In this document: in pieces, positions 42,403 through 50,362 of the stretch
How the letters are laid out: the number at the start of each line of letters is the position of its first letter
Position numbering within the stretch: position 1 is the stretch's first letter
Notes under the pieces: model-generated
The model's input: only the letters and a program-made list of their open reading frames with translations
What the model was told of the DNA's origin: nothing
Databases searched by the model: none
Assembly (NCBI RefSeq): GCF_001590605.1
Contig: NZ_CP014504.1
Location: 4,960,001-5,024,000, forward strand
Direction: 5' to 3'
DNA length: 64,000 nt
From: Pedobacter cryoconitis
GTDB lineage: Bacteria; Bacteroidota; Bacteroidia; Sphingobacteriales; Sphingobacteriaceae
Made by a program: the position numbers and the translations under genes

Positions 42403-43458
42403 ATGATTTATTTCCCAGAAGCTTCTCTGTCAGAGCTTTCTATACATAGAATTGGCAATAAAGCACAAGATGAGTTTTATGTATTATCTGAAGCCTCAAT
42501 GCAAATTCAGGATGAGCACTTGAAGAACGTGCTGCTCCAGTATTTTTTAAGTCCTTATGAAAAAACGAATGAGATTTTTCGTTTCTTTCACCCGAACGAT
42601 GACTTAAACCTGAATGAAGTTTATCATTTCGTTGAACAGGTATTTGAAAATGGAGCGCATTTCCATAAGAATAGCGAGCAACTGGCAAAATATCTGTACG
42701 ATACCTCTAATCATCCTAAAATTAAGGCAGGTGAGCTATATGTGGCTTATTTTGAGAATGTACAGATAGAGGGTGAGCTGCATGATGCGATTGGTATTTT
42801 CAAATCAGAAACCAAAGAGACTTATCTGAAAGTTTCTCCTGAGCAAGCAGGTTTTGCATTGAGTTACGAAGAAGATGCGATCAATATTAATAAACTGGAT
42901 AAGGGCTGCATTATTTTTAATACGGAGAAAGAAGAAGGTTATAAGGTTGCGGTTATCGATCAGACCAATAAGAGCAATGAGGCGGTTTACTGGAAAGATG
43001 AGTTTTTGAAGCTTAAAGTCCGCAATGATAATTACAATCAAACCAAGAATGTATTAGGTGTATATAAAAGCTTTGTAACTGAAAAACTTGATCAGGAATA
43101 CGATGTTACCAAAGCAGACAAGATAGACCTGCTGAACCGTTCTATGAAGTATTTCAAAGAGAAAGAAAGTTTTGATATAGACGAGTTTTCTAACGAAGTT
43201 ATCGGGAATAAAGAAGGGATCGAATCTTTCAAAAACTATAAAAAGAGCTATGAGGATGAGTTTGAAACTCCTATAGCTGATAGTTTTGATATCTCAGGAG
43301 CTGCAGTTAAAAAACAGGCTAAAGCATTTAAAAGCGTACTGAAACTGGATAAAAACTTCCATATCTATATTCATGGCAATAAAGAACTCATCGAAAAGGG
43401 TTTCGACGATGATAAATCCATGAACTACTACAAAGTTTATTTTAAAGAAGAAGAATAA
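42403..43458 (+). CDS. NdpA-like nucleoid-associated protein
   Basis: A 351-residue acidic, Lys/Glu-rich protein in the nucleoid-associated (NdpA/YejK, 37-kDa) family: it opens LSIHRIGNKAQDEFYVLSE, has the KAGELYVAYFENVQIEGE strand and a C-terminal IHGNKELIEKGFDDDKSMNYYKVYF. YejK binds DNA in E. coli, and the distant Bacteroidetes versions are of unknown physiological role. Assignment rests on overall segment order; individual motifs are weak. It ends 3 bp before the convergent bestrophin gene. Confidence 0.7.
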   Translation: MIYFPEASLSELSIHRIGNKAQDEFYVLSEASMQIQDEHLKNVLLQYFLSPYEKTNEIFRFFHPNDDLNLNEVYHFVEQVFENGAHFHKNSEQLAKYLYDTSNHPKIKAGELYVAYFENVQIEGELHDAIGIFKSETKETYLKVSPEQAGFALSYEEDAININKLDKGCIIFNTEKEEGYKVAVIDQTNKSNEAVYWKDEFLKLKVRNDNYNQTKNVLGVYKSFVTEKLDQEYDVTKADKIDLLNRSMKYFKEKESFDIDEFSNEVIGNKEGIESFKNYKKSYEDEFETPIADSFDISGAAVKKQAKAFKSVLKLDKNFHIYIHGNKELIEKGFDDDKSMNYYKVYFKEEE

Positions 43459-43461
43459 GAT

Positions 43462-44373
43462 TTACAAGATATATTCATCATTGATGGGCTTGACTGGCGC
43501 GGGAATCTTTTCTGCGCCGATCATTTCCAGCAAGTTAATCTCTATAGTTCTTGTAATCTGGTTTAGTGGTACTGAAGATGAGTTATTCTCGAAAGGATCG
43601 ATCAGGCTCATTCCGTTGATCTGCGTAGATACAAAGACAAAACCGACCAGCCAGCCAATAAAAATAGCCCATACGCCTGCTTCATGACTAATCACCAGGG
43701 TCAGCGAAACCACGAATAACCAGATAAAGACTTTGGTGAAATAATTATAAGTGGTCGGGAAAACAGTATTTTTAATCCGTTCAGCTCTTCCCATGTGATC
43801 GGAGAAATTAACCAGGAGCTTGTTCAGCTCCATAAAACGAAAGCCATCAATCATTCCATCTTTACTCAATTTTTGCAGATCTCTGGATTGCAAGGTTAAA
43901 ATGGCATTGTGTACGTTACTGTGGAGATTGATTTCTTTCAGATCGGCCTCATCCAGGTATTGCTGATAATTTTCATCAACCGCATCTCTCAACTTAGCTT
44001 TCAGCGCATAAAGGAAACCAATATGGCGGCGGACCATTCTATCTGTTAATGCTTTAAATTCCTGGTTGCTGATCTCATTTTGGGAGATATAGGTGATTAC
44101 ACTTCTGGCCCATGATCTGGAATCATTGACTAAAGCGCCCCATATTTTACGGGCTTCCCACCATCGGTCGTAGGCCTGGTTATTATTAAATCCAATAAAA
44201 AAAGCTATCGCGGTACCTAAAACGGTAGGAATGATAGCTGGGACCACAAAATTATGTTTAATCAGGAACGCTCTGGTTAGATACGCCCCTGTGCAGGAAA
44301 AGATCATGATAAGGTCTATTTGCCAGGTATTCCTCAGAATACGGCTTAACCGGATATTTTTTACTATTAGCAT
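43462..44373 (-). CDS. Bestrophin-family ion channel
   Basis: About 303 residues from the ATG at 44373 (MLIVKNIRLSRILRNTWQ); the 14-codon upstream extension runs into a hairpin and is probably not coding. Four membrane helices occur, with the pore-lining helix LVVFLGFNNNQAYDRWWEARKIWGALVNDSRSWAR-like sequence (here FIGFNNNQAYDRWWEARK) characteristic of UPF0187/bestrophins, and a long cytoplasmic C-terminus. Bacterial homologues include a sodium-selective KpBest; the ion selectivity here is unknown. It has a 15-bp inverted repeat upstream. Confidence 0.92.
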   Translation of the reverse strand: MLIVKNIRLSRILRNTWQIDLIMIFSCTGAYLTRAFLIKHNFVVPAIIPTVLGTAIAFFIGFNNNQAYDRWWEARKIWGALVNDSRSWARSVITYISQNEISNQEFKALTDRMVRRHIGFLYALKAKLRDAVDENYQQYLDEADLKEINLHSNVHNAILTLQSRDLQKLSKDGMIDGFRFMELNKLLVNFSDHMGRAERIKNTVFPTTYNYFTKVFIWLFVVSLTLVISHEAGVWAIFIGWLVGFVFVSTQINGMSLIDPFENNSSSVPLNQITRTIEINLLEMIGAEKIPAPVKPINDEYIL

Positions 44374-44378
44374 TCGGG

Positions 44379-44419
44379 AAATTTGCGTTTTGTCTAATCT
44401 ACAAACAAAACGCAAATTT
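44379..44419. repeat. 15-bp perfect inverted repeat upstream of bestrophin gene
   Basis: The arms AAATTTGCGTTTTGT (44379-44393) and ACAAAACGCAAATTT (44405-44419) are perfectly complementary with an 11-bp spacer. The left arm ends 6 bp from the bestrophin start codon, so on the minus-strand mRNA it would form a leader hairpin next to the ribosome site, or serve as an operator on DNA. Confidence 0.75.
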
Positions 44420-44456
44420 GTTTGCTACCCCTATGAATAAAATACTTTTATTTTTA

Positions 44457-45644
44457 TTACAATACCCTCAATAATAAACCTTTAAGATATTCTCCTTCTG
44501 GAAACGAAATTCTTACCGGGTGGTCTTCTGGTTGATGGAATTGTTTGATAATTTGTACTTCTCTGCCAGCGTCTAATGCTGCCCATGCAATAATCTGTTT
44601 GAAAGTTTCCAGATCAACCGCGCCCGAACAAGAATAAGTAGCCAGTATACCACCTTTTTTAAGCAATAGCATCCCTAATCTATTTAAGTCTTTATAAGCG
44701 CGCGCAGCTCTGTCTAAAGCAGATCTTGAAGGTGCATATTTGGGTGGGTCAAGTACGATCACGTCAAATAGTTTCCCATCTTCTTTAAAAACGCGGAGTT
44801 GTTTATTTACGTCAGACTGTACGCTGGTTTGCTGATGCTCCATAAAGCCGTTTAAACCAAGGTTATGTTTTAAGGTTTCCATAGCCAGCGCTGAACTGTC
44901 TACACTAGTTACATGTTTAGCGCCATGTTTTAAGCTATTCAGCGTGAACCCTCCACTGTAACAGAAGCAATCCAGTACTTCTTTATCTTTGGTATAAGCT
45001 GCAAGAATTTCACGGTTGTCACGCTGATCGCAGTAAAAACCAGATTTCTGTCCGTCAGCAATATTGATATGATAGCGAACGCCATTTTCTTTGACTTCGA
45101 TAAACTCTGGTGGGGTTTCTCCCCAAAGTAAGCCTTGTGAAACTTCCAGGTTTTCGTGTGTGCGTGCATTGGCATCACTTTTATCAAAGATCCCGATTGG
45201 ATTTAATGCTGCAATTAAAAGCTCAATCAGCTCTGCTTTAACATTTTCCATTCCTGCACTTAGAATTTGCAAAGAAAGGTAGTCAGCATATTTATCAACG
45301 ATCAATCCGGGCAGGTAATCGGCCTCACTAAATACTAAACGACAGGTGTTTGTTTGTTGATCGCTCAATAAGTGCGTGCGCGAAGCAATCGCGTTTTTCA
45401 ATCTCACTTCATACCAGGCCTTGTCAATAATGTTGTCTTCTTCCCATTCCAATAAACGCACTGCTACGCGTGATTGGCCGTTATAATAGCCATAAGCTAA
45501 AAAGGACTGGTCGGCAGCAAGAACCTTAACAACCTCTCCATTCAATGGACTACCTTTAACTTTATCTATAGCTCCTGAAAATACCCAGGGGTGTTTTTGG
45601 TGGACGGCTTTTTCTTTGCCTTTTTTAAGTACAACATCAATCAT
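44457..45644 (-). CDS. PUA-domain class I rRNA methyltransferase (RlmI-like)
   Basis: About 395 residues from the ATG at 45644 (MIDVVLKKGKEKAVHQKHPWVFSGAI); 11 upstream in-frame codons overlap the promoter. It has an N-terminal PUA domain, a central RlmI-like EEHEE region and a SAM-dependent methyltransferase domain with VLDCFCYSGGFTLNSLKHGAKHVTSVDSS, the NPPY-like VLDPPKYAPS and YSCSGAV. RlmI (YccW) methylates C5 of a cytidine in 23S rRNA; the same target is probable but unproven. The transcript appears leaderless. Confidence 0.88.
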   Translation of the reverse strand: MIDVVLKKGKEKAVHQKHPWVFSGAIDKVKGSPLNGEVVKVLAADQSFLAYGYYNGQSRVAVRLLEWEEDNIIDKAWYEVRLKNAIASRTHLLSDQQTNTCRLVFSEADYLPGLIVDKYADYLSLQILSAGMENVKAELIELLIAALNPIGIFDKSDANARTHENLEVSQGLLWGETPPEFIEVKENGVRYHINIADGQKSGFYCDQRDNREILAAYTKDKEVLDCFCYSGGFTLNSLKHGAKHVTSVDSSALAMETLKHNLGLNGFMEHQQTSVQSDVNKQLRVFKEDGKLFDVIVLDPPKYAPSRSALDRAARAYKDLNRLGMLLLKKGGILATYSCSGAVDLETFKQIIAWAALDAGREVQIIKQFHQPEDHPVRISFPEGEYLKGLLLRVL

Positions 45645-45648
45645 GTTA

Positions 45649-45656
45649 CAAAGGTA
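45649..45656 (-). promoter_or_regulatory. -7 element of the RlmI-like gene
   Basis: The minus-strand TACCTTTG matches TAnnTTTG and is followed by TAAC and then the ATG at 45644. Transcription would start almost at the start codon, giving a leaderless mRNA. Confidence 0.55.
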
Positions 45657-45734
45657 ACAAAAAGCAATAGTGAACATAGGGCATTATAAGCTGAAGATTC
45701 GTAATTTTATCGGTGTACAAATACGAGAGCTAAT

Positions 45735-46070
45735 ATGGAAACTATTGACTGGAATGATTTTGAGAAGGTCGAATTAAGAGCAGGCACAATTTTAGAAGTC
45801 CTGGATTTCCCTGAAGCCCGAAAACCGGCTTATAAAGTAAAGGTGGATTTTGGCGAATACGGGCAGAAAATGAGCAGTGCGCAGATCACCGCCCACTATA
45901 CTAAAGAAGAACTTGTTGGTAAACAAATTGTTGGCGTGGTGAACTTTCCTAAAAAACAAATTGGCAAGTTTATGTCTGAGTTTCTGGTTACTGGATTTGC
46001 GGATGAGGATGGAAGTATTGTATTGACAACGTTGCTGGGAAAAGTACCCAATGGCAGTAAATTGTGTTAA
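45735..46070 (+). CDS. tRNA-binding domain protein, CsaA-like
   Basis: A 111-residue OB-fold protein of the Trbp/CsaA type: VELRAGTILEVLDFPEARKPAYKVKVDFGEYGQKMSSAQITAHY and the IVGVVNFPKKQIGKFMSEFLVTGF segment, with GSIVLTTLLGKVPNGSKL at the end. CsaA binds the tRNA-like fold and acts as a dimeric secretion chaperone in Bacillus. The complete protein is one domain. The tadA gene starts 5 bp after its stop on the same strand, suggesting cotranscription. Confidence 0.9.
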   Translation: METIDWNDFEKVELRAGTILEVLDFPEARKPAYKVKVDFGEYGQKMSSAQITAHYTKEELVGKQIVGVVNFPKKQIGKFMSEFLVTGFADEDGSIVLTTLLGKVPNGSKLC

Positions 46071-46075
46071 AATAA

Positions 46076-46549
46076 ATGAGTTATTATAATTTTTCTGAAG
46101 AAAAGGATCTGCCACAAGAAGATGAGCACTATATGCGTCTTGCTTTGCAGGAAGCGCAATTAGCTTTTGATCAGGAAGAAATTCCGATCGGGGCTATAGT
46201 TGTTTGTAAGGGCAGGATCGTTGGACGCGGACATAACCTTACTGAGCAGCTAAATGATGTTACTGCGCATGCCGAGATGCAGGCGTTTACGGCAGCAAGT
46301 TTAACATTGGGTGGCAAGTATTTGAAGGATTGTACGCTTTATGTAACTGTAGAGCCTTGTGTGATGTGTGCTGGTGCTGCTTACTGGACGCAGATCAGCA
46401 GGATTGTTTACGGGGCTTCGGAAGAGAAGCGTGGATTTACGAGTAAAAATGCTAATTTGCTGCATCCAAAAACGATTACACAAAAAGGGGTGCTGGCACT
46501 GGAATGTGCGCAGTTGATGAAGCGTTTCTTTGAGAACAAACGAGGGTAA
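46076..46549 (+). CDS. tadA: tRNA-specific adenosine deaminase TadA-like
   Basis: A 157-residue cytidine-deaminase-fold protein with both zinc motifs: HAE (TAHAEMQAF; catalytic Glu) and PCxxC (VEPCVMCAGA). The CxGRIVGRGHNLTEQLNDVTAHAE and ISRIVYGASEEKRGF segments are typical of TadA, which converts the wobble adenosine of tRNA-Arg(ACG) to inosine. It is preceded by the tRNA-binding protein gene, 5 bp away. Confidence 0.92.
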   Translation: MSYYNFSEEKDLPQEDEHYMRLALQEAQLAFDQEEIPIGAIVVCKGRIVGRGHNLTEQLNDVTAHAEMQAFTAASLTLGGKYLKDCTLYVTVEPCVMCAGAAYWTQISRIVYGASEEKRGFTSKNANLLHPKTITQKGVLALECAQLMKRFFENKRG

Positions 46550-46585
46550 ATGACAAAATACTGAACAATACTTAACCTCGAATGT

Positions 46586-46593
46586 TATCTTTG
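46586..46593 (+). promoter_or_regulatory. -7 element of sodA
   Basis: TATCTTTG fits TAnnTTTG and is 36 bp upstream of the sod ATG, leaving a 5' leader of about 30 nt. A matching -33 element is not obvious. Confidence 0.5.
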
Positions 46594-46629
46594 TGGACCA
46601 TTAATTTTTAAACTTAAATATACAATAAT

Positions 46630-47235
46630 ATGGCTTTTGAATTACCTGCGTTACCTTACGCAACAGATGCATTAGAACCGCATATCGATAAAACTACCAT
46701 GGAAATTCACCATGATAAACATCACCAGGCTTACGTTACTAATTTAAATAAAGCTTTAGAAGGTAAACCTGAAGCTTCTCAAAGTTTGGAAGAAATCGTT
46801 AAAAACATCTCTAAGTTTCCTGCAGCAGTAAGAAACAATGGTGGTGGTCACTTTAACCACTCTTTGTTCTGGGAAGTTATGGGACACAATAAAGGTGGTG
46901 AGCCAACAGGTGAATTAGCTGAAGCGATCAAAGCTGCTTTCGGTTCTTTCGCTGATTTCAAAACTAAATTCGCTGAAGCTGGTGCTACACGTTTTGGTTC
47001 TGGATGGGCTTGGTTAAGCGTTGGTGCTGACCGTAAATTAGTTGTTTCTTCTACACCTAACCAGGATAATCCATTAATGGATGTTGCTGAAGTTAAAGGT
47101 ACTCCAATCTTAGGAATGGATGTTTGGGAACATGCTTATTACTTAAAATATCAAAACAAACGTCCTGATTATATCGCTGCATTCTGGAATGTAGTAAATT
47201 GGGATGCAGTTGCTGAACGTTTCAAAAAAGCGTAA
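46630..47235 (+). CDS. sodA: Superoxide dismutase, Fe/Mn family, Mn-type features
   Basis: A 201-residue dismutase converting superoxide to H2O2 and oxygen. Ligands are His27 region (MEIHHDKHHQAYVTNLN), His of GGHFNHSLFW, and the Asp and His of LGMDVWEHAYYLKY. GGHFNHSLFW and PNQDNPLM (Gln at the outer sphere) are Mn-type features, so MnSOD or a cambialistic enzyme is expected. No signal peptide: cytoplasmic. It is convergent with oxyR, with a shared terminator between them. Confidence 0.94.
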   Translation: MAFELPALPYATDALEPHIDKTTMEIHHDKHHQAYVTNLNKALEGKPEASQSLEEIVKNISKFPAAVRNNGGGHFNHSLFWEVMGHNKGGEPTGELAEAIKAAFGSFADFKTKFAEAGATRFGSGWAWLSVGADRKLVVSSTPNQDNPLMDVAEVKGTPILGMDVWEHAYYLKYQNKRPDYIAAFWNVVNWDAVAERFKKA

Positions 47236-47254
47236 GCTTTAAAGAAACCTAAAT

Positions 47255-47286
47255 AAAAAGGGCATGACTGAGGTTATGCCCTTTTT
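47255..47286. terminator. Bidirectional terminator between sodA and oxyR
   Basis: The arms AAAAAGGGCAT (47255-47265) and ATGCCCTTTTT (47276-47286) have a 10-nt loop and A/T runs at both ends, between convergent genes. Confidence 0.88.
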
Positions 47287-47290
47287 TAAT

Positions 47291-48223
47291 TTAAATTCCT
47301 ACAATATCTTTTTTCTTCTTTTGCTTCATTGCCTTTGGAATGACGGCCAGAATCTCTTCTTTAAGCGCATTCAGCATCCTTTTCTTGATGTAATTCTTAT
47401 GGGTTACCAAACTAATCTCACGAACAGGTTCAGGAGATTTAAATGTCCTTACTTTACTCAGTTGTTTAGGGGTTAGTTCCGCTAAAGCCAGTTCAGGCAA
47501 TAAAGTAGCACCATTGTTCATGTCTACCATACGGATCAGCGTTTCCACACTTCCGGTATTATAAGTTAAACCCTGTAAGCGGTTATCTTTGGTAGACCTG
47601 CAAATATTCAGCACTTGGGAACGCATACAGTGGCCTTCGTTCAACAACCAGATGTTTTCATCTTCCAGATCATTCGCATCAATATTTTTCTTTTTGAAGA
47701 GCTTACTGTTTTTACTAATGTAGGTCACGAAATTCTCGTAGTACATTGGGATTTCTGTGATTGAGTTATCACCAAGTGGGGTCGCTAGTATCCCACAATC
47801 CAGTACGCCGGTTTTAAGATGATGAATAATATCTTCGGTGGTATATTCCCAGATCAATAGCTTTAAGTCGGGATATTTTTCCATCATGGAGGCAATGACC
47901 TGTGGTAACAGATAAGGGGCTACAGTAGGAATGATGCCTACTTTAAGTTCGCCAACAATATCCTGTTGCTGACTGCTGATGATTTCTTTGACTTTTTGGC
48001 TTTCCTGAAGAATCAGGCGTGCCTGCTCAATAATTTGAGAGCCAATTTCTGTAGGAATAACAGGTTGTTTACTTCTGTCAAATATTTTAACATTCAACAT
48101 TTCTTCCAGCTTTTGTACCTGCATACTCAGCGTTGGCTGGGTTACAAAGCACTTTTCAGCTGCGCCAACAAAGCTTCTGTAAGTATCTACAGCTACAATA
48201 TATTCTAGTTGAACTAAGGTCAT
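47291..48223 (-). CDS. oxyR: LysR-type peroxide sensor OxyR
   Basis: A 310-residue LysR regulator: N-terminal HTH (YRSFVGAAEKCFVTQPTLSMQVQKLEEMLNVKIFDR) and a C-terminal effector domain with the redox pair Cys199 and Cys208 in GHCMRSQVLNIC. The spacing equals Cys199-Cys208 of E. coli OxyR (GHCLRDQAMGFC) and the numbering is identical. Peroxide oxidises the pair to a disulfide and turns on antioxidant genes. It lies opposite sodA. An OxyR-type dyad covers its own start, pointing to autoregulation. Confidence 0.95.
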   Translation of the reverse strand: MTLVQLEYIVAVDTYRSFVGAAEKCFVTQPTLSMQVQKLEEMLNVKIFDRSKQPVIPTEIGSQIIEQARLILQESQKVKEIISSQQQDIVGELKVGIIPTVAPYLLPQVIASMMEKYPDLKLLIWEYTTEDIIHHLKTGVLDCGILATPLGDNSITEIPMYYENFVTYISKNSKLFKKKNIDANDLEDENIWLLNEGHCMRSQVLNICRSTKDNRLQGLTYNTGSVETLIRMVDMNNGATLLPELALAELTPKQLSKVRTFKSPEPVREISLVTHKNYIKKRMLNALKEEILAVIPKAMKQKKKKDIVGI

Positions 48224-48272
48224 ATAGCTAAAGTTTATTTTCTTTTACAAATGTATAAACTTTAGTTATATG
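48221..48272 (-). promoter_or_regulatory. OxyR autoregulatory dyad and -7 box
   Basis: The arms at 48221-48238 and 48255-48272 are 18-nt inverted repeats with one mismatch. Each arm holds an OxyR-like ATAR-N7-TTAT module (48224-48238 and 48255-48269). The minus-strand -7 element TACATTTG (48255-48248) sits in the 16-bp spacer. The left arm includes the oxyR start codon. Confidence 0.65.
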
Positions 48273-48290
48273 ACGGTCAGCTAAAATTGA

Positions 48291-49220
48291 CTAAATATGT
48301 TTGGCCAGAAAATCCTGATAAGCGAGGTGGATTCCTTCTTCCAGTTCAACCTGATGCTTCCATCCAAGGCTATGTAATTTCGAGACATCCATTAATTTGC
48401 GGGGAGTACCATCGGGTTTAGTGCTGTCAAAAGTAAGTGCGCCTTCAAAGCCAGTTACTTTTTTGACCAGCAGTGCCAGGTCTTTGATCGTTAAATCCTC
48501 TCCGGTACCTATATTGATCAGGTGAGGCTCATTATAATTTTGCATCAGGAAATAACAAGCATTGGCCAGGTCATCAGCAAATAAGAATTCGCGCATCGGT
48601 GAGCCAGATCCCCAGACTACGACTTCTGGTGTCCCGTTAACTTTTGCCTCATGAAACTTGCGGATTAAAGCAGGGAGCACATGGGAGTTCTGAGGATGGT
48701 AATTGTCATTATAACCGTATAAATTAGTTGGCATGACTGAAATGAAATTGCAATTATACTGAGCACGGTAAGCATCGCATAATTTGATACCCGCAATTTT
48801 GGCGATTGCATAAGGTTCATTAGTCTCTTCCAGCAAACCTGTTAAAAGATATTCCTCTTTTAAGGGCTGCGGAGCTAATTTCGGATAGATACAGCTTGAA
48901 CCCAGGAACATCAATTTTTTGACCCCTGTTTCATAAGCCTGATGAATCACATTATTCTGGATTGATAAGTTCTCATAGAGAAAATCGGCTCTGTAAGTGT
49001 TGTTCGCGATAATTCCGCCTACTTTTGCAGCAGCAAGGAATACATAGTCTGGTTTTTCCTTTGCAAAAAAGTCTGTTACGGCCTGCTGGTTACGCAGGTC
49101 TAATTCTGAAGAAGTCCGGGTAACCAGGTTTGTATAACCTTCACTCAGCAATTTACGGTGAATAGCTGACCCTACCATCCCACGATGGCCTGCGATATAA
49201 ATTTTTGCGCTCTTTTCCAA
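48291..49220 (-). CDS. fcl: GDP-L-fucose synthase
   Basis: A 309-residue short-chain dehydrogenase/reductase (GDP-4-keto-6-deoxymannose 3,5-epimerase/4-reductase, WcaG). It starts with the NADP-binding loop IYIAGHRGMVGSAI, has the catalytic Ser-Tyr-Lys in LGSSCIYP and PYAIAKIAGIKLC, and ends with LMDVSKLHSLGWKH. The start is a TTG at 49220; the only nearby Met is inside the cofactor loop. The enzyme supplies GDP-fucose for capsule or glycan synthesis. No GMD gene is adjacent. It is divergent from trmB. Confidence 0.92.
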   Translation of the reverse strand: MEKSAKIYIAGHRGMVGSAIHRKLLSEGYTNLVTRTSSELDLRNQQAVTDFFAKEKPDYVFLAAAKVGGIIANNTYRADFLYENLSIQNNVIHQAYETGVKKLMFLGSSCIYPKLAPQPLKEEYLLTGLLEETNEPYAIAKIAGIKLCDAYRAQYNCNFISVMPTNLYGYNDNYHPQNSHVLPALIRKFHEAKVNGTPEVVVWGSGSPMREFLFADDLANACYFLMQNYNEPHLINIGTGEDLTIKDLALLVKKVTGFEGALTFDSTKPDGTPRKLMDVSKLHSLGWKHQVELEEGIHLAYQDFLAKHI

Positions 49221-49243
49221 TTTGTTCTGAAGTAATGTTCCTG

Positions 49244-49251
49244 CAAAAATA
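49244..49251 (-). promoter_or_regulatory. -7 element of fcl
   Basis: The minus-strand TATTTTTG fits TAnnTTTG, about 24 bp before the TTG start at 49220. It supports that start over any downstream Met. Confidence 0.5.
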
Positions 49252-49313
49252 CGAATTACAGTTGAGCATAACCATGCATCTAAAATTAAACAGGCGCTGA
49301 AAAGATTAAATTG

Positions 49314-49321
49314 TATTTTTG
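49314..49321 (+). promoter_or_regulatory. -7 element of the trmB operon
   Basis: TATTTTTG fits TAnnTTTG, 17 bp before the GTG start at 49339. It is divergent from the fcl promoter in the same gap. Confidence 0.5.
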
Positions 49322-49338
49322 CAAAAAAAATAATAATA

Positions 49339-49989
49339 GTGGGTAAAGATAAGTTAAGGAAATTTGCTGAAATTGATACCTTCCCGAATGTCTATCAGAT
49401 GGAGGAAGGAATGGCGCTTCAGGGCAAATGGGCAGTGCAGCATTTTAAAAACGACAATCCGGTAGTATTGGAACTGGCTTGTGGTAAAGGAGAATATTCA
49501 GTGAATATGGCTAAGTTTTTCCCGGAGAAGAATTTTATAGGCATAGATTTAAAAGGGAACCGTATCTGGAGAGGTGCAAGAACCGGAGTAGATGAAAACA
49601 TCAATAACCTGGCGTTTTTAAGAATACAGATTGAGGACATTGCCGCCTATTTTGGTGAAAATGAAGTGGACGAAATCTGGATTACTTTTCCCGATCCGCA
49701 GCCACAGGACAGCAGGGAAAAGAAAAGGCTAACTTTTCCGGGGTTTCTGAACAAGTATAAGGGCTTTTTAAAACCAGGCGGTAAGATTAATTTAAAGACC
49801 GATAATGACGGCTTGTATGCTTATACAGTTGAAAAAGTTGAAGAACTGAACCTGCCTTGTTATAAAAAGACTGATCATTTGTATACTTCAGAATTCTATG
49901 ATGAAGTATTAAAGATCAAAACACATTATGAAAGAATCTATTTAAAACAAGATAAAAACATAAATTACATTCAATTTTCTCTGGACTAA
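49339..49989 (+). CDS. trmB: tRNA (guanine-N7-)-methyltransferase
   Basis: A 216-residue TrmB with a GTG start at 49339. The SAM-binding segment is VVLELACGKGEYSVNMAKFFPEKNFIGIDLKGNRIW; the conserved DEIWITFPDPQPQDSREKKRLTFPGFL and the KTDND motif for guanosine recognition follow. It forms m7G46 in tRNA variable loops. Its stop shares one base with the next start, so translation is coupled to the alkyltransferase-like gene. Confidence 0.94.
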   Translation: MGKDKLRKFAEIDTFPNVYQMEEGMALQGKWAVQHFKNDNPVVLELACGKGEYSVNMAKFFPEKNFIGIDLKGNRIWRGARTGVDENINNLAFLRIQIEDIAAYFGENEVDEIWITFPDPQPQDSREKKRLTFPGFLNKYKGFLKPGGKINLKTDNDGLYAYTVEKVEELNLPCYKKTDHLYTSEFYDEVLKIKTHYERIYLKQDKNINYIQFSLD

Positions 49990-50315
49990 TGGAGCAATCA
50001 TTTTATGAGCAGGTTTATGAAGTAGTGAGGTTAATCCCAAAAGGGAGAGTGACCTCTTACGGCGCAATTGCTAAAGCACTGGGAGCTGGAAAATCTTCCC
50101 GTTTAGTAGGCTATGCGATGAACCATGCCCATGATGCATTACCTCCTGTACCTGCTCACAGGGTGGTAAACCATAAAGGTTTGCTTACTGGAAAATTTCA
50201 TTTTTCCACGCCGGAACTGATGCAGGAATTATTAGAGAATGAAGGACTGGTCATAGAACAGGATAAGATAAAGGACTTTAAAACCCATTTTTGGGATCCT
50301 GCATTAGAACTGTAA
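49989..50315 (+). CDS. Alkyltransferase-like protein (ATL), MGMT family without catalytic Cys
   Basis: A 108-residue protein with the MGMT C-terminal DNA-binding fold: VYEVVRLIPKGRVTSYGAIAKALG (HTH) and SSRLVGYAMNH. The active-site PCHRV of true MGMT is PAHRV here (Ala56 in place of Cys), so it cannot accept the alkyl group. Such ATL proteins bind O6-alkylguanine tightly and pass the lesion to nucleotide excision repair. It begins on the last base of the trmB stop. A Tag glycosylase and polA follow downstream. Confidence 0.9.
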   Translation: MEQSFYEQVYEVVRLIPKGRVTSYGAIAKALGAGKSSRLVGYAMNHAHDALPPVPAHRVVNHKGLLTGKFHFSTPELMQELLENEGLVIEQDKIKDFKTHFWDPALEL

Positions 50316-50362
50316 CCAGTTAAGGACAATACAAATGCTATAACCAGCTATTTAAATATGAT

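Noticed and set aside
44374..44415. Longer N-terminus of the bestrophin protein
   Set aside because: It runs through the inverted repeat and adds a charged stretch before the conserved start; the ATG at 44373 is better.
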